Source of the DNA: Eopsaltria australis
Taxonomy: Eukaryota; Chordata; Aves; Passeriformes; Petroicidae
Length of the DNA: 64,000 nucleotides
Assembly: GCA_034509425.1 (NCBI GenBank)
Contig: JAVTVJ010000376.1
Span: forward strand, 1,048,501 to 1,112,500
Direction: 5' to 3'
Shown: positions 1 through 12,200 of the stretch, in pieces
Layout: each line of letters opens with the position of its first letter
Position numbering within the stretch: the stretch's first letter is position 1
Notes under the pieces: model-generated
The model's database searches: none
What the model saw: only the letters and a program-made list of their open reading frames with translations
What the model was told of the DNA's origin: nothing
Position numbers and translations under genes: made by a program

Positions 1-2991
1 ACTTCAGCAATGGAAGTACATGAAAAGTATGAAAATAGAAAAGCACTTTGACTCTGCCTCAGATTTCCTGCTTACTCTTAAGCAGATGCATCCAAGGCAT
101 ATTTAGGTTAAATATAAACCAAATCAATTCAGAACAATTCAAGTAACCAGAAATTATCCAGTTTACAACTAATGGTTACTCAGGCAAATAAACCTGAATA
201 AGACTGAATAATTAACCATGAAGTCAAAGAGAATTAATTGATGCTTCACTGAAGAGATTCACTTATCCTGAGCACTTTGCACTGCATGCAAGGAGGTACC
301 AATACTCATGGTCCCAGTTTCATGTGAAAAGCGTAGCTCATGGAGCTTGTGTTTACAACACAGTAACAGGATGTAATCTCATAGTTTCCTACAAGAACCA
401 GCCCTGTCAGAATCACTACAGTGCCAGAGAACAGGCAGAACTCCTGTCATTTGTGATGCGTGTACGTGCCACCAGAGCCTGGAGTGCAGCTCCGACAGTG
501 AGGGCGGGACAAACTCCACAGGGCTGAGGCTGCAGCAGCAGCACTGCCCCCCGCCCTGCTGGGTCACACCCACACCCACTGCTCTGGGCCAGCCCAGACA
601 GAGCTTACCTCGACCCACAGGTGCGCGGGGTTGCTCTCACAAACACTGGAGAGTCCGACTGGAATGCTGGAACCACTAGGTGTCAGCAGAAGGAAGTGCA
701 CGGCCACGGTTCCCATCCCGAAAATCTGAGCCTTGCTTCCCAACATCCCCCGACTGCTCAGTCCTACCAAGCACCTTTACACACACCTCGTATTCACACA
801 GCTCTGCTGAAGATGACCTACTTGTGTGAATTAAATATTTAGAAGAGATAAAAACATTTCCTCTGCGAACAGCAAAAAATTGGGGATTTGAAAAAAGTTA
901 TTCGAGTGAACAAAATGCTCACATTGGCGTCACTGGTAGACATTTAAACCATATGATAATCTGCCTCAGTACAGCCCAGTGAACACCCAGCTGCTGCTGT
1001 GTTTGTATTTAACAGCAACAGAGCTTTGTGGGGCTGTGAGTACATCACACCCAGCACATACTCCTCTGCATTTAAAACTGCCTTACTGCAGCTATGGGAA
1101 CACCATAGGAAACAGAACTGCAGCAGATACTTTGTCAAATAAATATTACTATTATTCTTATTATGCTTGCCAACTGTAATACCTGGATATGTTTCTTCTG
1201 CAATTTCTAGTTACCAAAGGCCTCAGAAAGTTCATGGCAACAGAAACTCACTGCCAGTGCTCTGTTTATATGTACACTACACAACCTTGTATCTCTAGAG
1301 TAAAAGCCTCTGAACAGAATAAGAGTTCTTACTATGCTGAAGTATAATAATGTGAATTTAGAGCCTGCTTGGTGACACATTCTGGGCCTACACAGGATAA
1401 TGAAAAATAGATTCACACCATTTATCCTGAAAAGTCAGCTCATTTCAGTGAGATAGTCTATGAAATTAAATTGTCTTATGAGACAGAAACTATGAAAGGA
1501 GGAAAAGCTGCTGCTTCTTTGAATTTATTGTCTAATTATCAATGACTTTAAATGAACAATAAGGTTTCTGGAGGATAGGACATGAAATGCAAAGAACCAC
1601 CTTGTGTTTGGTATTGCTTATACCTTGTACTTACTCTATGTGAACATGAAACACTTGCAAATTTTCTTTATCTAAATCTTAATAATGAAAGGTATAATCA
1701 CAAATCAAACTACTGATTTACAAAAATCCTTAGGAAAGAAAGCCCTGAAATTTTCCACTTCCTGATTATTAAAGTGAATTTTGTAACATCTTTATGTAGC
1801 TATATTTACAAGTTTTCTTTGATGGAATGATAAGCAAAACAAACCATTTCTGCTACTTCCTCAGGTTAGCTGTCCCTCAAAGTTGCACTTTCTAGGGGAG
1901 TGCCACTGTCAACTCATTTCAAATGTTCATCTTTAACATTCAGCCTTCAAAATACCAGATGGTATTTCCAGAACAGCAATTTAAATTTTTATTTTCCTTC
2001 ATAAACCCCTTAACTAGTTAATCTCACACACACATCCAGGCAAAGCATACACCAATATTCCCAGAGTTGCCTGGCAACTACAGGGAGGAGCACTAGAGAA
2101 CAAGGAAGGCTGCAGGGATGGAGGGGAGTCAGTGTCTCCCCAGCAGGGATAAAGGAGGCTCACAGCCAGAGCGCCTCACTGCTTCCATCTTTGTCATTTA
2201 TATGGATCCCATCTGAAATACCACCATGATTTCACCTGAGATGCTTTAAAAGCTCAGTTCTTACACCCACACCCACACAAGTCAATACAATTTATTTTTT
2301 TCACACGGATTCTCCCAGTAAGATGTGGAAGGACTTGTGCTGACTTGAAAAGTAATTTCTGAAACCTGAATATGAAGCGTTGAAATGATACTTATTTGAT
2401 GGCGATGACTGGGCTGTTTAAAAGTCAGGCTGAGCTATGTTTTCCTCCTGGCTTTAAAAATAACAAGACAAACCACAGTACTGAAGAGACTTTAGCTACT
2501 GAAATCCTCAAGAAACACTACACCCATAGTCCAACTTTTGGCATTTAACATCATGGGTAAAATTAAATATATCACGTCTGCAGGCCTGATCTCTTCATTA
2601 ATCTTCAAAGAACAGGAGAATGCCAAATATACCACCTTTTAACACAAAAACACAATGAAGAGATGGGTTTTGCAGAGGAGGAAATGGTCAGCTCTGCACT
2701 AGCCTCTCATACTCATTAATTTATTCTTTTTTATCATCTCTCCTCTAATTTGACTGCCTTCAAAACCAAGCAATACCCATACCCTTCCATAAGATTTTAC
2801 CCTATGTGATGGATCATGCTTGTTGCACCTCTTTCATATTGGAGACTTGAACGCTGTTTTCCGTACTAGTCAGCCAAAGAGCCACCACACTGACCTTAGG
2901 AAAAGCAGGTTACGCTACACTTTGAATTGCTAGGTTTTTTCTCCAGCACAGCTGCAGATTTACATCTTATGCCAACTAATTGCCTACTTAC
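1..2991 (-). other. DENND1A: DENND1A intron, partial, downstream of the last visible exon
   Basis: This stretch follows, in gene orientation, the exon at 2992-3117, whose GTAAGT donor opens it. I searched both strands for the next DENND1A exon, which should begin with residues EEPITFCEE, and did not see it, so the intron continues past position 1. The sequence is AT-rich and mostly unremarkable. A near-consensus CTCF-like motif (CCACTAGGTGTCAGC, one core mismatch) begins at 673. No repeat family was recognised. The short open frames here have no coding character I can support. Confidence 0.8.
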
Positions 2992-3117
2992 AGGTTCAAT
3001 TTTCAGGGCGTTTCTGTAGCTCCCAAAGAAAGCTGCTTGTGCTTTTAGAAATGCTCTTGCAACACCATCTCCAGTGGTTGTAGAGACTTTCTTCAATCTG
3101 TTCTTCAGTGCAGAAAC
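2992..3117 (-). CDS. DENND1A: DENND1A internal exon: DENN/dDENN junction (about human residues 290-331)
   Basis: This 126-base exon has phase 0 at both ends and encodes 42 residues, reading VSALKNRLKK, then VSTTTGDGVARAFLKAQ, AAFFGSYRNALKIEP. The family is a Rab35 guanine nucleotide exchange factor, and this segment links the central DENN domain to dDENN. On the minus strand the acceptor is GATTTCAG before GTTTCTGCA, and the donor is GTAAGT after CCT. The KVSTTTGDG and RNALKIEP wording matches DENND1A rather than DENND1B, which as I recall has STATGDG and RDALRYKP. It follows the exon at 9146-9247 in frame. Skipping it would keep the frame but remove the domain junction. It is the last DENND1A exon in the window; the remaining dDENN and the long C-terminal tail lie to the left. 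Confidence 0.97.
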
Positions 3118-3619
3118 CTGAAATCACACAGCAGGTCTAGATCACTCTCATATCACAAACAAAGAGCAACACATTGGGGCACAGCTAAATGAAAAATGTG
3201 CTAACCACAGCAGCAGTTATGACAAAAGAATTCAGAGTTGAATTCTTCAGTTCTAAAAGCATTACTTTTCAAGCTGTTTTGCTTCTCTAAGATATGATTG
3301 GATTCTATTCAGAAACCAATAGGACACTAAAAGCTTCATTGAACCTTCCCTCCTACTTAAAATCCACTGTTAACATGCTGTTGAGTACTCTTTTAAAGGT
3401 AGTCCATGAAAATGTGTCACTCTTGATTAGAATCCATGAAAGAATCGCAGCTAAATTAATTCAAACACTAGATTAATAAGAGAAACTGCTCCGCGCAACC
3501 AGTCCATCCACCACCACCAAGGCTAGGAACAAACCCTGAAGGTCCGAAAATTTTATTTGCCACAAATACAAAGGTTTTTTAAGGTTGCACTCCTTCGTAT
3601 TTCAGAGCCTGAATGGGCA

Positions 3620-4260
3620 GTGACCCCGTGAGGGCTGTTTCTGGCTGTGGGGGTGCTCTCGGCAGGGTCCCGGGGACCGGCCCGGCCGCCCCTCAGCAGC
3701 ACCCGGGGGAAACACGCACAGAGAGCTCGGGGGCTTAAGGAGGTGTGTACCCATGGGTCTCGAATGTAGAAAATTAATTTAATGTATTGGCAATTAAAAT
3801 ACAGCCAGATAGTAAGAAACAAAGACAGAAACTTAAAACACCTTCCCCCCGCCGTCTTTTACCGGCCCAACTCCCCGCCCAGCCCCGCCTCCCCTCCTCT
3901 GATGTCAGTCCCAACAGCTCCTCCCGCCCTTCTTTACTCCTCGCACTTGTCCTCGCTGTGCTGTCGGGCTTTTTGCCTTTTCTCACACTTTTGGAGCTGT
4001 TTGCCGATGGCTGGGCCGTGCCCGGGATCCGCTGTGTCCTGCCCCTGCCGCCCCTCACGGCTCCCTCACGATTCCGTCACGGCCTCTGCCGGCCCCTCAC
4101 GGCCTTTGGCGCCGCAGACAGAGCCAGGACAAGCTGCGGTTGTGACACAGATCCCGCACACCTCAGAGCCAGACAAACCCAACTACCTGGGCACTGTTCT
4201 TGAAAGAATTTCAGGTGGTGCTTTTAGAGGCCGCGGCCATGCCACGTGCAAAGCCTGAGT
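3620..4260. promoter_or_regulatory. Intronic CpG-rich block with GC boxes (candidate orphan CpG island)
   Basis: CpG dinucleotides and GC content rise sharply here against AT-rich flanks, for example in the stretches at 3661-3710, 3841-3900 and 4020-4130. Two adjacent GC boxes read on the minus strand as GAGGCGGGGC and TGGGCGGGGA (about 3873-3892), which fit Sp1/KLF sites. A CRE-like CCGTCACGG lies near 4074 and CCACGTGC near 4241. The block sits about 500 bases upstream, in gene sense, of the exon at 2992-3117, so it could be an internal or antisense promoter. No TATA box or first-exon coding sequence was recognised. Island statistics were not computed, and promoter activity is inference. 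Confidence 0.5.
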
Positions 4261-5631
4261 TCAGTGAGATACCTAACACAAAAAACAAGCAGGAGCCGCA
4301 GTTTCAGGAGGAAAGCAGAACGGCAGGAAATCCCTAGTTATCCTGATTTGCAGGAGAACATGACTGACTCCAAAATATCCATATGATGAATTTAACAGAA
4401 AGAGCCAATAACTAGCAAATCTTCCTTTTCCAAATGCCATACTGAAAATCTCCATGGGGTAGCTCTGTGTGCTTCACACTGTGCAAGAAACGCTGTAGAA
4501 TATTATTGATACAGTGAGCAGATCCTCTGGTAGTGACCATAACTAACTGTTTTCGGAGAGTATGAATTACACCTCATAAAATATAAGCTGATGGTTCAAA
4601 TGTTCAAATTCACTTTCAAGACCTTCTTCCCCTCCTCCAGTTCTCATCGAAGGATTGTTGTGACCTCATCCGTATCTCCAAAATCCTACCAGATGAGTCG
4701 AGTTTTCTCAGCCTTGGGGTGTTCACCTGCTCGGTCACCCAGGGCAGGTTGATTTTCCTGAGCTGTTGGTGAGTGCCTCAGTTCCATCCCTCCCGTAGCA
4801 CATTCCTGATTTCCTCCTGCAGCAGTCTTGGATTTGGGGAGGGCACAGTGACTCCTCATCGTGCTCCACGGGTGTTAAATATAGAATCCATACTGGGCAC
4901 TACTCGTTTTTCTTTTAGAACTAAATTTTATCTTTGCACTTGTGTTTACTAAAACAGTTGCAAAGACATTCCCTTTTAAATTTGCAGATTCTGCTGTAAA
5001 AGGCGTTTCATTATTTAGTATAACAGAAATAACCAAGAGCGTGTCCAGCACTGTTTATAAATCTGAATGCTGATGCCAATGATCCACGCATTAATGAGCC
5101 CACAAACCCATATTAACATAACACATGATACCAGATTTAGTCTGAAGCCTGTAAAATAAGCTCACTCCTATTCACTGAGATAACGTTCCTCAAGGAGTTC
5201 TGTAATCCTCTAAATATAAAAGCTTCACCAGATTTTCAAACCCAAACAGCATACTTCATGTTTGAAGGGGTATAGACTTGTAGGGATGAAATACGCTTTT
5301 ATTTTGTATTAACTGATAAAAACCATTTAAAGGTAGTTCTTAAAAGCGTAATAAAATGTCCAGAGCTTTGAGCAACTTTCAAATCCATCTCCAACATTGT
5401 TATAAGGGGTTTTCTTTAAACATTCATGTGAAAATACAGAACCTTCCATCTATACAGAAGGAAAAAGCTCTGTGCTTTGTTTTAAACAAACCAGGAGTTC
5501 AGAGGGCTGGTGACAGCCTTTCTGTGCTTCAGCTCCCCTGGTTGGGACAGAAGCAGAATATTGACTGGTATTTTGCTACTTCTTTGAACACTGTAGAATG
5601 TCCATTTTAAATATATGTGGGATATATAGGG

Positions 5632-5651
5632 ATACCTATTGCAATAGGTAT
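5632..5651. repeat. Perfect 20-bp palindrome
   Basis: The ten bases ATACCTATTG are followed at once by their exact reverse complement CAATAGGTAT, with no spacer and no mismatch. The centre, ATTGCAAT, resembles a compressed C/EBP-type bZIP site. Symmetry stops at the flanking G residues on both sides. It lies in AT-rich intron, far from any exon. Confidence 0.9.
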
Positions 5652-7361
5652 GTCAATTTTTTAACCAAAAAATGTTAACGACCACATATTTAAATATACT
5701 AACAAGTAGCAAAAAAAAAAAAAAATCACCCCAAAACACCCTCATGTGTACTCTCTGGAAATAAAAAGGAGACTATACAAGCAGAATTAGGGTTGTTTCC
5801 TGCAGTGATACTTTAAAAAAACCTCAAATTGTGACCACCGAAAATGAGGATTATTTCTATCCAAACACATATACATGCAATCTACCCTGAGAGTGTTTTT
5901 AAAGAAGATTTTTGTACTTCTGGCAGTTGAGGTTTAAAGGTCCGATTTCAACTCTCACCATGTTTCAGAATGCAATCTGTGCAATGCAGCAGAATGAAAT
6001 GGTTCAGTAAAGGTGCTAGTGGAAATTCTTTTAATTAGGTCTAAGGCTTTTCAGTTGTCAACATGAATAAAGCAAGAAATGTTCTACTACAAACACAGCA
6101 TAAGAAATAAAAATGGTTTCACCTTTAGGAAAACGGTTTGGCTACAGAGCTGCAGTTTGGTACCCCTGGCTGCCCTGGAAGCAGCTCATTCCCTGTGTGC
6201 AAACCAGCAGCCCTGGCTTCCTCCCCATGCTGGAGAATGGCAGCAGGAGCCCCAGGGCTGAGCCCGGGACCCCCAGGGACCCCACACATCCCCAGCTCTG
6301 TGCCATCCCCAGCACACGCCCGGGCCTTCCCTGAGCAACAAGGATGAGCTGACAGAGCAAGCTTATGCTTTACTCCTTGTAACGTGGGGCTCTGACTACA
6401 ACTATGACTAGAAGATGACACTTATTTGGAAATACATGAAAAATCCATACGGGTTGCATAAAAAAAAATTACTACCCCCTCTTTGCTATTCGTTGCAACA
6501 CAGACGGTGGTGTAGGAGACTTGTCAGCAGCAGATGCACTTATTGTAATCACAGTCCTTAATAAATGTCTTTTTTTAATATTGATTATTTTAACAGGAAA
6601 ATTACTTCCCAGGGTGCTCTCATGCTGCCAGATTTCCAGCAATACATCAGAAGCAGAAGGTGAAGGAGGGGCAGGTTTTCACATTTCAAATAGTTAATCA
6701 GTAACACAGTAGTACCAACCTTGATTTTCAGGGACATGACCTGACCACTTCAGAAGCCTGACAGCCAGCAGTACTGCTGAAGTAAACTGGGGCAAAGGAA
6801 TAACTGGAGCTGACTCTGCTGGAACTGCCTCAATTCTGTCCAGCTCCTCTGACACAAATTCTAACTGGAATGACCTTTCACTGGGTCCTATGTTTGTTTG
6901 GATCCTAAGAATTAAAGAACAGCTCATTCTTGATTTCCAAGAACCAGTTCAGGTAGCAACATCACTATCATGAAACTCAAGAACAACTCACTACCTGAGG
7001 CTCTAAAAGAATCGTAAGACTTCATTCACTTGATTTAAAAAGCAGTTCAAGGAGAGAGGGAAAACAGCTTTTAGAAATTTTCCACTGGATTAATTACCTG
7101 ATGGTGAATGCACCACAGAGAAGATGTTTTTGCTCACTGATGAATATAGATAGATTTATTTTAGCAAAGTAAATTTTGCCTATTCAGCAGTGCATGAATT
7201 GCTCACTGCTCACATTAAGTAGCAACTGGCAGAGTAGTTTGACATAACAGGCATTTATGATCAGGAAGCTCTTGAAGACATTTTTAGTTTCTCAGATCAT
7301 AAATGCATCTACTTAGACTAAGACCAGTGGGGAGACACACTCCCAAAATCTCCCAGGGAAG

Positions 7362-7395
7362 CAAAAAGGAAAAAAAAAAGAAAAGGAAAAAAAGT
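7362..7395 (+). repeat. A/G-rich low-complexity tract
   Basis: The + strand is almost all adenine with scattered guanines, a simple polypurine tract. It shows no unit periodicity and no tie to a nearby exon. It could be the decayed tail of an old retroposon, but no body sequence is recognisable. Confidence 0.8.
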
Positions 7396-9145
7396 ATAAT
7401 GGATTGGCTTTAGCGTCTCCCTGCTGAGATGAACAACTTGATCCACTTACAGTTCCAAACACATGATGCATGAAAGAACTGACAGAAATTCAATTCTTGC
7501 ACAGCAGAGCAGCTGCTCTCTAGTGGTCAAAGCCAACTCTGGAACCGTGTGAAGGGAGAGACCTGGAGGGGGAACTGCATCATCCAGGTAACTGCAACAA
7601 TGTGCCAGAGCTAAATCCCACATAAACCTCCAGCCCAAACATTAATTACACAACGCAACACGACTCAACTTAAAGCTTTGTTGTGAAAAATATTAATCCC
7701 AGCTGTATTTATATAGCAGTTGTGAAAAAAAAAAATACCCCACATACGCTACTGGTGAGCCCTGCCAGTTAATTGAATTTGCTGGCAGCACTTCCTCTGC
7801 TCTGCTCTCAACATCCTCCGAGATAAAATGGAGCTTTTAAATAGACCTGTGGAAAACTGAATCAAGAAATTTGAACTAATAAAACACAACTCTCTACTGT
7901 TATAAAAGTGAAGTAAAAGTAAATAATGAAAGGAAGGAAGTCTCTTAAAATTTATTACATTCCAAAGCTTGAAGTTCTGTGTTTATTGGAGAAGTCTCTT
8001 CTGATGTTCTACAGTGTGCCCACAACAGCTCCTTTAATGAAGTCTCATAAAATCTAATATAATACTTGATTGTTGACAAATCATATACATGTTTGAGGCC
8101 CCGTGCTCACTGTATCCAGACATTTCTTACATAATTCCATGAAATTTACAAGTCTGTCATTCCTGGGTTGTGGATAATGGCACGAGCAGTGACCAGCTGG
8201 CAGATTTGGATGCTGGGAGTGAAATCAAAATGAAAAACTATATAAAGCCAGAAAAAATCATGGAATCAACTTTTACAGACTAAATGCTTGACTAAAGCCA
8301 AAATGTTCACAATGAAGATGGCCCTTTCCTTCTGAGCTGCCTGTTTTTGAAGACTGGATCCTGTGGAATGCCAGTGTCACAGCAGGAGGCTCTGGGCATT
8401 CACCATCACTGCAGCTTCTCCTCACACACCAGCTTATATTGAGCCTCCTGCACATCAATTCTATTTCTCAACTGCACGTAAAAATGTTCAGATCTGACTG
8501 TCAGCACAGTATTTCCAACTAGCAAAGGAAATCCAGATTTTCCCCTGCCACGTTCTCCTAAACATTCACTCTCTGCCTTGAAAACGGCTCCTGACACTCA
8601 CTCCTCTGCTCTCCCCTCTCAGCTTCTTCAGTGGAAATGACTGCAGCAGCAAGTGGGATGTCTTTGTGTCCCATTAAGTGTCAAGTATTTGTACACCATT
8701 ACTATCAAGTTATTAAAAACATGAAATAATTTACCAATAAAAAGGGTGAATGAGACAGAAAATGAGTTCTGAATTCTAGCAGTGATTGAAGTGAATGTGA
8801 AGGCATCCATTTCATATCATACCTCAGGATATAAAATGCATGAAGTTCCTTAAAGCTCACCTGGAAGCAGTCACAGGAAAAAACCCCACAATTTCATTTG
8901 GAAGCAATATTTAACTACAGATGCAGCATTTCTAGCTCACGTGAGCATTAGCTGATTTTCACTGGGAGGCTCCAATGCACGTGTGCAAATGGTGAAAGAA
9001 ACATTCCCAAACACTTTGGGACAGCAGGAACTGAGGTAAAGCAGTGCAGTGCCACCAACAAGAGTTCCCAGTGAGACCCCTCGGTCACACCGAGCAGGAA
9101 TTGCTGCCAGGAACAGAACCCTTGGATAAGTCACCCCATACATAC

Positions 9146-9247
9146 CACATCATTGGGGAGGCTCTGAAGGTCGTCAAAAGGGGTTTCCAGTGTGTTGGTG
9201 TCCACGTTAAGGATCACCACATCTTCCAGGGCCATGCTTCTTACTTT
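9146..9247 (-). CDS. DENND1A: DENND1A internal exon: end of the DENN domain (about human residues 256-289)
   Basis: This 102-base exon, phase 0 at both ends, encodes 34 residues: [15 protein letters not shown], then [19 protein letters not shown]. It forms the C-terminal part of the central DENN domain of this Rab35 exchange factor. On the minus strand the acceptor is CCCATATAG before AAAGTAAGA, with a rather weak pyrimidine tract, and the donor is GTATGT after GTG. The [13 protein letters not shown] wording is that of DENND1A; DENND1B has SPFSDLNNLP, as I recall. The reading frame passes cleanly from the exon at 17835-17880 and on to 2992-3117. Inside the exon an AAGTAAGA near its 5' end resembles a donor site but is coding (K V R). 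Skipping it would preserve the frame. Confidence 0.97.
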
Positions 9248-12200
9248 CTATATGGGAGCAAATTCAGGAAAAGGGAAAGGAAAATGTAAGTATGGGGAAT
9301 TAAAGTTTATGCATAAAGGACACAAGTGATGGCACAACAACATGGCACTACAGAACCCCAACCAATTAAAAAATAAACAACATTCCTGACTTCCTGTCAT
9401 CATTTGTTTTATTTATTCATTTTACAATGCTAAAAAATTAATCTTCAGTTAGTAGAGAGAAATTCTTAACAACATGCACACTGAAATTTGTCAAACCAGA
9501 GAGTCTGTGATTATTCAAGCAAAGATTTATTTCAAGCACCTCTACTAATGTTTGTCTTGGTGTCCTGTTTGTACATTTAACAGTTTCTAGTCAAGTCAGG
9601 ATTTCAAGCATATTTTTTTATATTTGGAAATTCATTTAAATAACAATAAGGAGTGGATTTTCCAGGAGCTGAGAGTTGCATTAAGTCAGGGATGAGAACT
9701 GGTTTCCAAGTTGCAGGTTGAATTTTGGAACTCTAATAAAGACAAGTTTACAACTGCATTTAAGTAAAATGGACGCTATGAGAGGTTAATCAGTAAATAA
9801 TTAAAATGAGGGGGGAAAAAAAAACAAAGCTAAGAGAAATGTAATTCCATCCTATCCTGGTCAGCAAGTCTGAACTTCCTCTCCTGTTCCCATGAATTGA
9901 GGGAAAGTTTCTGATTTAGTCTGAAGTTCACATCACCTGTAACAGTACATAGACACAGAGGAGAAAAGAAGAACCTATTTCTCAAAAGAACGATCCTCAG
10001 TACCTGTGACTCTGAGTGTCTAAAGGTATCTGTGATCTAAGCAAATTTAAACACTGCCAGACTTGATTTCCCTGCTTAATTAACAGTAAATGAGTCACTG
10101 ATACCAAAAAGAGCAGCATTTAAATACTTAACACTTCTTCCACTAACAGGAGACTTGAATCCTTTTTTTTGACTGACTAATCACACAGGTTTAATCTCTT
10201 CAAATAAAACTTTGAAAATTCAAAATCAGAAAAACTGGAATTATAGAATATGGTAATTGAGAAAACTTCCCAGTGACACTGTAAAAATGTTTAAGTACCT
10301 ACCTACCTACACAGAGGACCAAATGAAAGTTACTGAGCAGGAAAGTGAACAAAAACATACTCAATTTTTAATTAAGGTTTTGTGGGGTGGAGGGAATTGT
10401 TTCCTTTAAAAGAAAGGAACTAAAGTCCTAAAACAATGGCAAAGTTGAGCCTTAGGCAGCTAAATAATTACCCTCAGTTTTCAAGGCTCAGTCCTCTGTC
10501 TATAAAGCAAACTGCTGTGTACTTATGGCTGAAAAAAACCCCAACAACCATAAAACCCACTTTGTAGACATTTAAGTTTAGGTCTTCGTGAGACATTTCT
10601 TTAACTTAAATAGACGAATATTACATTTAATGCTTTCCATATAAAGAGCACCAGCACTGCCTGACAAACCAGGTACTTTGCTTGCAGGAACCAAAGGTCA
10701 CCCTGTTGGCTGCATCTGATAAACTCTAAAGCAATCCAGGAGCCTTGCTCCTTCTAGGAGTCCGGAAGCACCAGACAAACTGATTTGCTCTTTCCTGTTT
10801 CAGAAAATTAAAAATCTCACTTATACTCAGAGGACCTAAAAACCTCCAACAAAAAGGTCTTGCAAAGTACTTAACCAAAGCCAGAAGCTTGTCAGCCTCA
10901 GTGCTGGCAGGACAAGACAAGAAGGAAGGAAACCCTTCTCCTGCTCGCTGCTGAAGAAGCAGCACACGCATGGTGAACATGCCAGGGGTGTTTCTGTACC
11001 TCTGGTGGGGAATCTGCACCTCCCCTTCAGCAAAATGTGGAGTTTTCTGGAGCACAGAACAGGCTTGTGCCAGGGGGGATAACCCAGAAGGATGCCCTCG
11101 TGGTGCAGGGACTGTAAATGCTGCTCAGGGTGATCACCTCACACCTGGCCCAGAAATCGTCGTGTCAAAAGGAAGCTGATGTTAAACTCTGCTGGGCTGC
11201 ACCTTTACACCACCAAGAGCTCAACCTCACTGTAAAGATTTGCAATATTTGTACAAAAGCAGTGAACTTCCCTTGATACCAACCCTCAGATTTAATAAAG
11301 CACTGGAGACTGACTTGATTAATAGCATCTGTCTTGCAATGCATTCAAAAACATACAATTTTTTGATGGTCCAATTGTGTCTCATTCTACAGAAATGCAG
11401 GCTGACCAGTTCATCTTAATCCTTAGCTGGCTTTATCATCTCTCCTGTCACTATCACCTTTGATAAAGGTATTATCAGGCAGTTATAAGGGCTTTTGTTA
11501 AACAATCACACACTTCTTTCACTAAACCCGGCACCTAATCAGCCCAACCAACACGGAAATCACAGTATTTAGTCTCTTGTTGGAATCCCAGTAAAAATTC
11601 TCATCATTCAACTACAATTCTCACATTAAACCCCACCGGATTCTGTGAAACACAAAAACATGGAGATCATTTTCCACAAATACAGTTTGTGTGTTGTCAT
11701 AATTTTCTGGAAATGGGAAGGGACAGCCACAAGCCACACACAGCTCCAGTCTATATTTCACAACTTCCTGGAGAGCTAAACGAAATTTTACAAGTGATAC
11801 CTGTGCAACAGACTGGACTGTATTCAGTAGGTTCATATTTTGCTGAAAAAAAATGTGGATAAGCAAGGACCAAGAGGAAGCACGAACATTACAGATTCCT
11901 TATCTCATTTTCCTACAGGTCAGGGAGGTACTGAGTCAAAAGGAGAGATTCAGTGAAAATGTGCATCGCATCTCACTCCTGCAAACCTTTCTTAACCATC
12001 CTTGCCCAATTACTTGTAGCCGTAATTAATCACCTAAAATCCGTCTAAATCAAACTAACATCTACACCTGCCTTTTATTTTAAATGTCTCTTTTTAAAAG
12101 ACTGGAGAGGTATGGAAAGCTGGTTTAACAAGCACACTGAACCCATTGTTTATGGCCTCTATAAACATGGCTTAGTAAGAATTACTGACTTAATCAGAGA

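Larger units (their letters stand above)
3118..9145 (-). other. DENND1A: DENND1A intron with CpG-rich block and palindrome
   Basis: This 6-kb intron lies between the exons at 9146-9247 and 2992-3117. It contains a GC- and CpG-rich block (about 3,620-4,260), a perfect 20-bp palindrome at 5632-5651, a poly-A run near 5710, an A/G-rich tract at 7362-7395 and a weak CTCF-like motif on the minus strand at 7515-7528. No further exon with a DENND1A-like translation was found. The remainder is ordinary AT-rich intron. Confidence 0.85.

Noticed and set aside
3782..4258. Overlapping + strand frames of 158 and 138 codons, and a minus-strand frame of 94 codons
   Set aside because: They overlap in three frames within a CpG-rich block where stops are rare by composition, and no translation resembles a known domain.
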